NCBI GenBank assembly: GCA_944388695.1
Contig: CALXJT010000005.1
Span: 1 to 49,238 of the forward strand
DNA from: an uncultured Clostridia bacterium
Lineage (GTDB): Bacteria; Bacillota; Clostridia; TANB77; CAG-508
Direction: 5' to 3'
Length of the DNA: 49,238 nt
Shown here: one piece after another, positions 8,530 through 16,709 of the stretch
Layout: each line of letters starts with the position of its first letter
Numbering within the stretch: position 1 is the first letter of the stretch
Program-made: the position numbers and the translations under genes
The notes under the pieces: generated by a model
Told to the model about the DNA's origin: nothing
What the model saw: only the letters and a program-made list of their open reading frames with translations
Database searches by the model: none

Positions 8530-8586
8530 AGTGTCCTATTTTATGAACTCTATACTTTTAAAGTACAGTTCACAAAATAGGACACT
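8530..8586. terminator. 20-bp inverted repeat between convergent genes
   Basis: Arms 8530-8549 and 8567-8586 (AGTGTCCTATTTT...) match at 19 of 20 positions around a 17-base loop, which itself contains TACTTTTAAAGTA. It lies 22 bases after the stop of the plus-strand gene and points into a convergent gene, so a terminator role is likely. It lacks a clean T tract and its GTGTCC ends resemble a small mobile repeat, so a MITE-like or REP-like origin is possible. Confidence 0.65.
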
Positions 8587-8636
8587 TCTTCATTATTTTC
8601 AATTTGTATTCAACAATTTTATATTTCAAAACTATT

Positions 8637-8831
8637 AACACTATCAATATAAAATTTTTAAAACTATATCATCATCAATATTATAAAGTATTATTTATTT
8701 TTTAACTATGTCACCAGCAACATATAAAGAATATTATTTATTATTTAAAACCATATCACACCAACATATAAAATATCATTTATTACTAGTACCAATGCCA
8801 CCATCAACATATAAAGTATTATTATGAGAAT
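8637..8831. repeat. degenerate 42-46-bp tandem repeats running from the 3' end of rqcH
   Basis: Four related copies (about 8664-8705, 8706-8751, 8752-8792, 8793-8831) share CAACATATAAAGTATTATTT. A weaker trace starts at 8637. The last copy is the end of the rqcH coding region; the others lie beyond its stop. Apart from these repeats and the hairpin at 8530-8586, the 267-base gap holds nothing. Confidence 0.75.
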
Positions 8832-10539
8832 AAATTACCATTCCAGGTTTAGCACCATTAGGTTTTTTTACATATTTTACTTCACAATAATCTACTGGTA
8901 CATGAGAAGAATTCTTTCCTTTACTGTGATATGCAGCAATTTCAGCAACCTTTACCAAAGTTTCTTTCTCTGGTATTTTATTATTTTCAATTTTTAAAAT
9001 CACATGACTTCCATGAATATCTTTAGTATGAAACCAGATATCAGTTTTATTTGCAAATTTCATTGTCAACTTATCATTTTCCGTATTATTTCTTCCCACA
9101 AAAATTGTATAACCGTCTATTTCATATTTAATTGGATTAAATGAAGAAAGATTTGTTTTCTTCTTATTATTTTTTTGCTTTTTATCATTTTTCTTCTTAA
9201 TATTTTTCAACTTATCTTCAAAAATCTGATTTTCGGAAATCTCTTCAAATATTACAGATAAATCATTCAAACTATTACAATTTTCTAGTTCATATATAAT
9301 ACTTTCCAGATAATCTAAATCTTTCATTGTCTCTTCTTTTTGAGCAGAAACAATTTCTAAAGTATTTTTCAATTTATGATATTTCTTATAAAATCTTTTT
9401 GCATTTTCACTTGGAGAATATCTTTCATCAAGCATAATTGTAATTAATTTATTTTCTTCATAATAGTTTTCTACAGAAATCTCTTTAACATTTCTATTTT
9501 CAATTTGATACAAATTTGCAGTTATTAATTCACCATATATACGATATTTTTCCATATCATCACATTCTTTTAATTTTTCTTGCATATGATATAATCTCTT
9601 TTTATATTGCTTTAATACTTCTAATACTAATTTTAAAAGACTATTTCTATAAATTTTAAGAGATTCAACAGATTCTTTCTTATATAAGAACTCATCTAAA
9701 GCATAATTTAAACTAAACACTTCTTCATCTTTTTCCACGACTGGTATTATAGTAAAATCTTTTAATTCATCATTTTTATCTGTAAAAATCTTAAATTCAA
9801 AATTAGAATTTAAAACTGCAGATTCAATATATTCAAACAACTTTTTCAAAGAATCTGATGTAATGTCTCTTATACCTAGTACTTCAATAGCATTCTCTAT
9901 AAAAAGTCTACTAATACCATTCCATTTATCAGATATAACTTTAGCAAGTAAATCTAAAGTTAAAGTTTCTGAATCTGATAGTATTTGATAATCTTTTATC
10001 TCTAAAAAGTCTAATTTTTCTATCATCGGATATTTGTAAATACAATGAGGAAATAAACTTCTTGTTTTAACTTTTAAATCAGACAAATTATCATCTTCTA
10101 CTGGATATATATGTCTAATACAATCAATAATTTTATCATTTTCATCCACTAATAATATATTACAATGTTTTCCCATTAATTCTATAATAAGTTTATATGA
10201 AATAATATCATCAACATCATCAAATCCCTCTAATTCTATAGTCAAAATTCTTTCAAGATGTGATGTTACAAAATTTTTAATTCTCAATCCGATTAAATAC
10301 TTACGTAAAACCATACAAAAATTAGGTGCAACATAAGGATTTGGTTTACTATAATTAGTAAGAAAGACTCCATAATCTTTTGAATTAATATTTATCTGTA
10401 AAGCATAATTCTTTCCAGCTAAATACATTCCTATAATTATGCAATTTTTATTAGGTTCATATATTTTGTCTATTCTACTTCCTTTTAAATTCTGTAATTC
10501 GCCAGAAATAGCCTGAAGCATAATTCCATCAAAAGCCAT
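8776..10539 (-). CDS. rqcH: ribosome quality control protein RqcH (NFACT family)
   Basis: RqcH binds stalled 50S-peptidyl-tRNA complexes and directs C-terminal alanine tailing, which marks the nascent chain for degradation. From the ATG at 10539 the protein is 587 residues. This start is chosen because GAGGTGAT lies just upstream; a longer in-frame reading to 10575 would bury that site. Visible parts are the NFACT-N domain (GSRIDKIYEP, FCMVLRKYL), a long coiled coil (about 300-430), a lysine-rich linker and the NFACT-R domain near the C-terminus (FVGRNNTENDKLTMK, DIWFHTKDIHGSHVIL). The Asp-Arg pair known in Bacillus RqcH appears here as Glu96-Arg97. Older annotations call it fibronectin-binding protein. 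Confidence 0.93.
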   Translation of the reverse strand: MAFDGIMLQAISGELQNLKGSRIDKIYEPNKNCIIIGMYLAGKNYALQININSKDYGVFLTNYSKPNPYVAPNFCMVLRKYLIGLRIKNFVTSHLERILTIELEGFDDVDDIISYKLIIELMGKHCNILLVDENDKIIDCIRHIYPVEDDNLSDLKVKTRSLFPHCIYKYPMIEKLDFLEIKDYQILSDSETLTLDLLAKVISDKWNGISRLFIENAIEVLGIRDITSDSLKKLFEYIESAVLNSNFEFKIFTDKNDELKDFTIIPVVEKDEEVFSLNYALDEFLYKKESVESLKIYRNSLLKLVLEVLKQYKKRLYHMQEKLKECDDMEKYRIYGELITANLYQIENRNVKEISVENYYEENKLITIMLDERYSPSENAKRFYKKYHKLKNTLEIVSAQKEETMKDLDYLESIIYELENCNSLNDLSVIFEEISENQIFEDKLKNIKKKNDKKQKNNKKKTNLSSFNPIKYEIDGYTIFVGRNNTENDKLTMKFANKTDIWFHTKDIHGSHVILKIENNKIPEKETLVKVAEIAAYHSKGKNSSHVPVDYCEVKYVKKPNGAKPGMVIYSHNNTLYVDGGIGTSNK

Positions 10540-10641
10540 ACTATCACCTCTCTTTTTTTGAAAACTCAAATTCAAAAATAAAATTGAAAATTAAATAATC
10601 TTTTAAGTCATATAACCTTTTTTATTAAAATCAGCTAAAGT

Positions 10642-13600
10642 TTAAACTTGTATAACCTCATCATTATAAACAGAATAAATATATCGTTTACTAACAGGCT
10701 TTTCTAAAGCATTTTCTAGAGCTTTAGTATATAAATCTATCTGTACCTTATATTTTTCTGTCAACTCTTTTTTAGCATCATCTTTTATATAATCTGTTTT
10801 ATAATCTACTAACACTATCTCATCTTCAGCATTAATATAAAATAAATCAACAATACCTTGAACTAAAACATTTTCTTTTATTAACTCTTCTTTATTTCCT
10901 ACCAAATCTTTGTAAATATCTTTTGCTGGTATCTGGATATAGAATGGTTTTTCTTTAAAAATTTCTTTTGCAGTTTTTAACTCTTTACCTATTTTTGAAT
11001 CAATAAATTTTAATATTTTATTAATGTTAACACTTTCCGCTTCTTTTTGCGTTATAATTCCATTTACAGTTAAATCTTCTACTAAATCTTTTAAATCTCT
11101 ATCAGTATAGTCTCTCTTATTATCTAGTCTTTGTAAACACAAATGCATCACAGTTCCTTTTTGTGCTGAAGTCAATTTCTTTTCTTTTTCCTCTTTTAAA
11201 AATTCAGGTTTTGGAAAATTCAATTCATTATTCACATTATTCTTCTCTTCCCAATTCTCATTTCCAGCCGATTTTTCTTCTGATATAATCTTTTTCTGAA
11301 TAAGTTCTTCTATCATAATATTACTTTGAATATTCTCTTCATCCTCAAGACTATTTTGAATATCTCTTTCTGCCATAACATTATTCTGAAAATCTTCTTT
11401 TAAAATATTACCTTCTTGAAACATCGCCTTCAATTCTGTAACAGAAGTTTTAGTTGGAATCACAGTAGCCTCCATATAAGGATACTTATACTCAATAATC
11501 TTTTTCACATCATCAAAATCAATATCCTCTATTTCTAAATTCTGCATAAGGTTACTATCTTGCTCAATATTTTTTAATACTTCATTCCATTTTTTCAATA
11601 AATCTTTCTTATATTCAATTGTATAATCTAAAACATTTTTACTTCCTTCTTTTTCTGAAAGCAACACAAGTAACATCCACTCTAAATAACTATTAGCCTT
11701 TTTAATTAGATTTGAAGATATTTTTCCATCTTCTCTTGGATAAATTTCTACTTGCTTTTCTAGCTTTTCAAATTTCTCTTCTGCTTTATTCTGAATTCCA
11801 GTAATATATAATTTTTCTTTAGCCCTTGTAAGTGCAACATATAATACTCTCATCTCTTCTGATAAATTTTCTACTTCTGATATTCTTTTAACAGCTTCCC
11901 TTGCCAAAGTATCATATTGTACTTGTGCATAATAATCTATATATTTTGCACCTATTCCTAAATCTTGATGTAATAAAACAGGGTCTTTTCTTATATCTTG
12001 CATATTAAATCTTTTATTACTATTTGCTAAAAATACAACTGGAAATTCAAGACCTTTACTTTTATGAATACTCATTATTCTAACAACATTATCATTCTCA
12101 CCAATTATTTTTGCAGAACTTAAATCTCCACTACCAATCTGTAATCTTTCTATATATTGTATAAATTGATATAATCCCTTAAGTCTAGTACTTTCAAATT
12201 GTTTTGCTCTTTCAAATAACATTTTTAGATTAGCTTGTCTCAATTCACCATTTGGCATAAAACCTACATAATGATAAAAATTTGTATCTAAATATATTTT
12301 CCAAATAAATTCATCTAATGCCATATATTCTTGTTCTTTACGCCAATTATCTAATTTCATTAAAAAATTTTCTATTTTCTCACTTAAATTTTTTCCTACT
12401 TGAATTTTAGCTTTTTCCATACATGTGTAAAAATCATCTTTTCCATCTACTAACCTAATCTCTACTAATTCATTATCTGTAAAACCACCTATTTTTGACC
12501 TTAAAACAGCAACAAGAGGTATATCTTGTATTGGATTATCTATAATTTTTAATAAATTCATTATTGTATCTATTTCCATAGATTCTAAATATTGTTCTGT
12601 ACTGTCTGAAAAAACAGGTATTTTTATTTTACTTAATTCTTGTTCATAAACTGGTGCTTTATCTTTAGTTGAACGTAATAAAATAACTATATCTTTATAT
12701 TGAATATCTCTTGTTTCTTTAGTATTCTTATCGTAAACTTGAAATTTAGTATCTATTAATTCTTGAATTTTACAAGCTATATATCTTGCCTCTAATTCTA
12801 TATTCTCTACTCTTTCTTTTTCTTGTAAATCTTCTTCAGAATTTCCATCTAATTCATAATCTTCAAAATGTTGAGTAATATCTGAATTTTCTGTAGGCAC
12901 TAAATCTTCTGCATCAATTAATTTTATTTCTGTTTTTAAATTTTGAGAAACTTCTGGATAATCTGTAGCCCCTAAATTTAAATATTCCTCTTCATTATAT
13001 TCAACATCTCCTAGTTTTTTACTCATTATATTTTCAAATATGTAATTTGTAAAATCCAAAATATTTTTTCTACTACGGAAATTTTTAAAAAGTTGTATTT
13101 TCTCTCCATCTTCAATGTTCTCACCAACTTTTTGATATGTCTCATATTTATCTAAAAATAAACGTGGCATTGCCTGTCTAAATTTATAAATACTTTGTTT
13201 TACATCTCCAACCATAAAAATATTATTTCCTCTAGAAACTGATGTTAATATTTTTTCTTGTACCATATTACTATCTTGATACTCATCTATCGCAATTTCT
13301 TCAAACTTATTTGTATATTTTTTTGCAACATCACTTTTAACTAAATTTCCATTCTCATCTTCTTTTAATAAAATAGATAAAGCAAAATGTTCTATATCTG
13401 TAAAATCTACAATATTTCTTTCTCTCTTTCTTTTTGAAAATATTTCGTCAAATTCTAAAATGAATTTTTCTAGTTTTTCTAATGTCTCATACATATTTTG
13501 GATATCTTCATTTGATTGTTTAGAATCTGTAACTAATATTTTTTTCATTTTTTTATATAATTTATCTTTTACTTGATCTCTAACCTTTTTTGCCTCTTCT

Positions 13601-14478
13601 TTTATTTCTGACTCTACTTTTTTTCTAGGCCAAGATATAAATTTCAAATTCTGTGCTATATTATATGATTCATCCCAATTATCTAAATGCTTTTCAAGTG
13701 TTTTTAATTGTTCAATATCACTCAAAATTGCTTTATAATATACATCTAAATCTGCATCATTTTCTAAACTTTCTAATACATCTTTTAATAAAATTAAATC
13801 ATCTTTAACTTCATCTTTCATTTCAGATAAAAGTAAATCTCCCCAAGGAGATTTACTAAAATCTTGATTAATTTTTTCACCTAAATTAAACATCTCTATT
13901 TTTTGATGTAACCATTCTCTAGGATTTGGACTTGAATATATAAAATTATATATCTTTAATACTAAATCTTTTAATGGTGTATCATCTCTATAACTTGTAT
14001 ATGTATCAATTAATTTAGTAAAGTCCTCTTCATCTTTTTCATATTTTTCTTCAAACATTTCATCTAAAACTTCTTGCTTTAAAAGTTCTATTTCTGGAGT
14101 ATCTGCAATACGGAAATTAGGTGAAACATTTTCTAATTCATAAAAATAATTTTTCACGATTTCTAAACAAAATGAGTCAATTGTACAAATATTTGCCACT
14201 TGTAATAGTGTAACTTGTCTTTGTAAATCCTCATTTTCTGGTTCTTCATCCATTTTCTTATATAATGCATTTAAAACTCTTTCTCTCATTTCACTTGCAG
14301 CAGCATTTGTAAATGTAACAACTAATAATTTATCAATATCTATATTTTCTTCTATAACTTTATGAATTATTCTTTCTACTAATACAGCTGTTTTTCCACT
14401 TCCTGCAGCTGCTGCAACTAAAATATTATTGTTTTTTTCATATATTGCTTGTTTTTGTTCTTCAGTCCAGTTTGGCAT
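10642..14478 (-). CDS. addA: helicase-nuclease AddAB, subunit A
   Basis: AddA is the UvrD-like helicase plus nuclease subunit that processes double-strand ends for recombination. The protein is 1278 residues. It has Walker A AAAGSGKT (23-30), the DEYQDSN box (about residues 396-402), helicase motifs GDVKQSIYKFR and RIMSIHKSKGLEFPVVF, LYVALTRAKEKL, and a C-terminal RecB-type nuclease with VDYKTD (near 1222) and QIDLYTKAL. Between helicase and nuclease lies an acidic insertion with about four 10-residue repeats of the form IQxxxxxEEx (DNA about 11265-11395). addB, usually directly upstream, is absent here. The start ATG has AAAGGA upstream. A 40-bp tandem repeat array ends at this ribosome binding site. 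Confidence 0.96.
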   Translation of the reverse strand: MPNWTEEQKQAIYEKNNNILVAAAAGSGKTAVLVERIIHKVIEENIDIDKLLVVTFTNAAASEMRERVLNALYKKMDEEPENEDLQRQVTLLQVANICTIDSFCLEIVKNYFYELENVSPNFRIADTPEIELLKQEVLDEMFEEKYEKDEEDFTKLIDTYTSYRDDTPLKDLVLKIYNFIYSSPNPREWLHQKIEMFNLGEKINQDFSKSPWGDLLLSEMKDEVKDDLILLKDVLESLENDADLDVYYKAILSDIEQLKTLEKHLDNWDESYNIAQNLKFISWPRKKVESEIKEEAKKVRDQVKDKLYKKMKKILVTDSKQSNEDIQNMYETLEKLEKFILEFDEIFSKRKRERNIVDFTDIEHFALSILLKEDENGNLVKSDVAKKYTNKFEEIAIDEYQDSNMVQEKILTSVSRGNNIFMVGDVKQSIYKFRQAMPRLFLDKYETYQKVGENIEDGEKIQLFKNFRSRKNILDFTNYIFENIMSKKLGDVEYNEEEYLNLGATDYPEVSQNLKTEIKLIDAEDLVPTENSDITQHFEDYELDGNSEEDLQEKERVENIELEARYIACKIQELIDTKFQVYDKNTKETRDIQYKDIVILLRSTKDKAPVYEQELSKIKIPVFSDSTEQYLESMEIDTIMNLLKIIDNPIQDIPLVAVLRSKIGGFTDNELVEIRLVDGKDDFYTCMEKAKIQVGKNLSEKIENFLMKLDNWRKEQEYMALDEFIWKIYLDTNFYHYVGFMPNGELRQANLKMLFERAKQFESTRLKGLYQFIQYIERLQIGSGDLSSAKIIGENDNVVRIMSIHKSKGLEFPVVFLANSNKRFNMQDIRKDPVLLHQDLGIGAKYIDYYAQVQYDTLAREAVKRISEVENLSEEMRVLYVALTRAKEKLYITGIQNKAEEKFEKLEKQVEIYPREDGKISSNLIKKANSYLEWMLLVLLSEKEGSKNVLDYTIEYKKDLLKKWNEVLKNIEQDSNLMQNLEIEDIDFDDVKKIIEYKYPYMEATVIPTKTSVTELKAMFQEGNILKEDFQNNVMAERDIQNSLEDEENIQSNIMIEELIQKKIISEEKSAGNENWEEKNNVNNELNFPKPEFLKEEKEKKLTSAQKGTVMHLCLQRLDNKRDYTDRDLKDLVEDLTVNGIITQKEAESVNINKILKFIDSKIGKELKTAKEIFKEKPFYIQIPAKDIYKDLVGNKEELIKENVLVQGIVDLFYINAEDEIVLVDYKTDYIKDDAKKELTEKYKVQIDLYTKALENALEKPVSKRYIYSVYNDEVIQV

Positions 14479-14497
14479 TCCAATCGTCCTTTCGTCA

Positions 14498-14692
14498 CTT
14501 CAAATCTCATAAAATTAATTTATAATTATCCTTTATCTTCAAAATTTCATAAAATTAATTTATAATTATTCTTTATCTTCAAAGTCTCATAAAATCACTT
14601 TACAATTATTCTTTATCTTCAAAGTCTCATAAAATCACTTTACAATTATTTTTTATGCTTCAAAATCTCATAAAATTAATCTGTAATTATTC
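14498..14692. repeat. 40-bp tandem repeat, about five copies, starting in the debranching-enzyme 3' end
   Basis: Copies begin near 14498, 14537, 14577, 14617 and 14658 with a 39-41-base period and unit start CTTCAAAGTCTCATAAAATC (plus strand). The copy at 14658-14692 covers the stop codon and last codons of the debranching enzyme; the copy at 14498 runs close to the addA ribosome binding site. The two middle copies are almost identical, suggesting recent expansion. There are no spacers, so it is not CRISPR. Confidence 0.92.
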
Positions 14693-16694
14693 TTAAAATC
14701 TCTGCAACACTCCATGCTTGAGAAACCGTACCTTTAGGTTCAAAAGGCTTTTTAGAATCATATATTTCTGCTATGCCACCTATGCAACCTCTATTATCTA
14801 CCTCATCACTAAAAACTCTTATAATATCTTTTCTAAAATCTTCTATTTTCTTTTCAAGTTCTTGTTTATCTTTTTTTACTTTACAAGCATTTTTCATATT
14901 TTTTAAAGCATTATAATATACTCCAAAAAGCCAAGTCCATGTAATACCTTGATGATAGCTTCTATCTCTTCTTTCAGGCTCACCTTCATATATTTCTACA
15001 TATTCTGGTTCTCCTTTTGCTAAAGTCTTTAATCCATATGGAGTCATTAATTTTTTCTCAACTGTATTTATTACATTTTTAGCTTCTTCAGATTGTAAAT
15101 CTAATATAGGATATTTTAAACTTAATGCAAACAATTGATTTGGACGAATTTTACTATCTCCTAAAACATCATATAAAGACTTTCTTCTTCCATTATAAAA
15201 ACGATTTTGGAATGATATTTTACAATTTTCTGCAAGTTCTTTATATTTCTTTACATCTGTTCTTTTTCCCATTTTTGATGTTAATTTTGCCATAATCATT
15301 AAACTGTTATACCACATACTATTTATTTCTACTGCTTTTCCGTTTCTTGGAGTTATTGCAACATTTCCTATTTTTACATCCATCCATGTATTTTGTGTAT
15401 TTTCAGTTCCAGAAACTAATAAAAAGTCTGAATCTAAATATATATTATTTTCATCAACATCTATTCCAGAAATATAATTATCTATTATCTCAACTAATTT
15501 AGGATAGATATTTTCTTTTATAAATGTCTCATCACCTGTATATTCTATATATTTTTGAACTTGTTCAAATAATAATAATGATGCATCTACACTATTATAT
15601 AAAGGTCTATTATCAAAGCCTGAATATCCATTTGGAACTAAACCATATTTTAAATCTCTGACCATAGTAAGTAAAACTTCTCTTGCTAAATCAAATTTTT
15701 TAGTTCTTAATAATAACCCTTCAAAAGAGATTAATGTATCTCTTCCCCAGTCCAAAAACCAATGATATCCAGCAAGAACAGTATGTAATGAAAATGATGG
15801 TCTATACACTAAAAAACTATCTGCTGCTAAAACTAATTCTTTTTTTAATATTTCTTCTTTATCTTTACTATGTATATCTGAAACTAATTTTGAACTTTTT
15901 ACAAGTTCTTCTCTTCTTTTTTCTTCTTTTTCTATTAATTTTTTAACATCAATTTCCTCAATATTTTCTTCTAATGAACATACAAAAGAAATATCTCTTT
16001 CTTCTTCTGGTCTAATACCTATCTCATATCTTCCAATAACACTATGATTTTCTTCAGGATAAAATCCTCTTCTTTCTTCTTCTAAATAAAACATATGTCT
16101 AAAAGTATCATATTCATGCTCAATATATTTTCCATCATTAAGATTCATATAAACTGGATTTTGTGAATTTCCATCTAAAATTACTTTTACTTTATTTCTA
16201 TTTATTTGTTGCTTAACATCAAATTCATGATTTGTATTCATTGAATGAAAATCTCTAAAATTCATTATTGGTGCTAATGTCAATTTTGCAGGCTTCTTAC
16301 CATTTTTTACATGATATAATACTCCTAAAGTATTCTTTCCATATTCTAGGCAAATTGTTTTTTCTATAATTGTATCTTCTACTTTATAAGTAAATTTTGG
16401 AAGATATTCTCTTTCAAAACTTTCTTGATATTCAAATCCTTTAGAAATATAATCACTTCCTATATTTGAATATAAGTCATATCTTTCATCTTCTAATTCA
16501 ATACTCTCATCTAATTTTGACAAAATTAAATATCTTCTAGCAGGTGGCGTTAATGGTGCAATAAATAATCCATGGTATTTTCTAGTATTAATACCTATAA
16601 CTGTAGAACTTGCATATCCTCCTAATCCATTTGTAACAAGCCATTCTCTCTTTAGTCCTTTTTCCAAACTTAAATTTTCCTTTGTAATTTTCAT
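14676..16694 (-). CDS. glycogen debranching-type enzyme (amylo-alpha-1,6-glucosidase, GH133)
   Basis: Enzymes of this family hydrolyse alpha-1,6 branch stubs of glycogen in the cytoplasm. From the ATG at 16694 the protein is 672 residues; GGAGG sits eight bases upstream, whereas the longer TTG reading from 16709 would include it. The N-terminal domain has EWLVTNGLGGYASST and NTRKYHGLFIAPL, typical of bacterial GDE_N. The C-terminal (alpha/alpha)6 barrel has HWFLDWGRDTLISFEGLLL, GLVPNGYSGFDNRPLYNSVD and HQGITWTWLFG. The YvcK-like gene ends 15 bases upstream, so the two are probably co-transcribed. No other glycogen genes are in the window. Confidence 0.92.
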   Translation of the reverse strand: MKITKENLSLEKGLKREWLVTNGLGGYASSTVIGINTRKYHGLFIAPLTPPARRYLILSKLDESIELEDERYDLYSNIGSDYISKGFEYQESFEREYLPKFTYKVEDTIIEKTICLEYGKNTLGVLYHVKNGKKPAKLTLAPIMNFRDFHSMNTNHEFDVKQQINRNKVKVILDGNSQNPVYMNLNDGKYIEHEYDTFRHMFYLEEERRGFYPEENHSVIGRYEIGIRPEEERDISFVCSLEENIEEIDVKKLIEKEEKRREELVKSSKLVSDIHSKDKEEILKKELVLAADSFLVYRPSFSLHTVLAGYHWFLDWGRDTLISFEGLLLRTKKFDLAREVLLTMVRDLKYGLVPNGYSGFDNRPLYNSVDASLLLFEQVQKYIEYTGDETFIKENIYPKLVEIIDNYISGIDVDENNIYLDSDFLLVSGTENTQNTWMDVKIGNVAITPRNGKAVEINSMWYNSLMIMAKLTSKMGKRTDVKKYKELAENCKISFQNRFYNGRRKSLYDVLGDSKIRPNQLFALSLKYPILDLQSEEAKNVINTVEKKLMTPYGLKTLAKGEPEYVEIYEGEPERRDRSYHQGITWTWLFGVYYNALKNMKNACKVKKDKQELEKKIEDFRKDIIRVFSDEVDNRGCIGGIAEIYDSKKPFEPKGTVSQAWSVAEILRIITD

Positions 16695-16709
16695 ATTCTT
16701 TTCCTCCAA

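Noticed and set aside
14498..14692. Possible CRISPR array
   Set aside because: The copies abut directly with no unique spacers, diverge gradually and overlap a coding end; there are no cas genes.
10642..16694. addB next to addA
   Set aside because: The gene upstream of addA is a GH133 glycogen-debranching-type enzyme and no RexB/AddB-like protein is encoded in the window.
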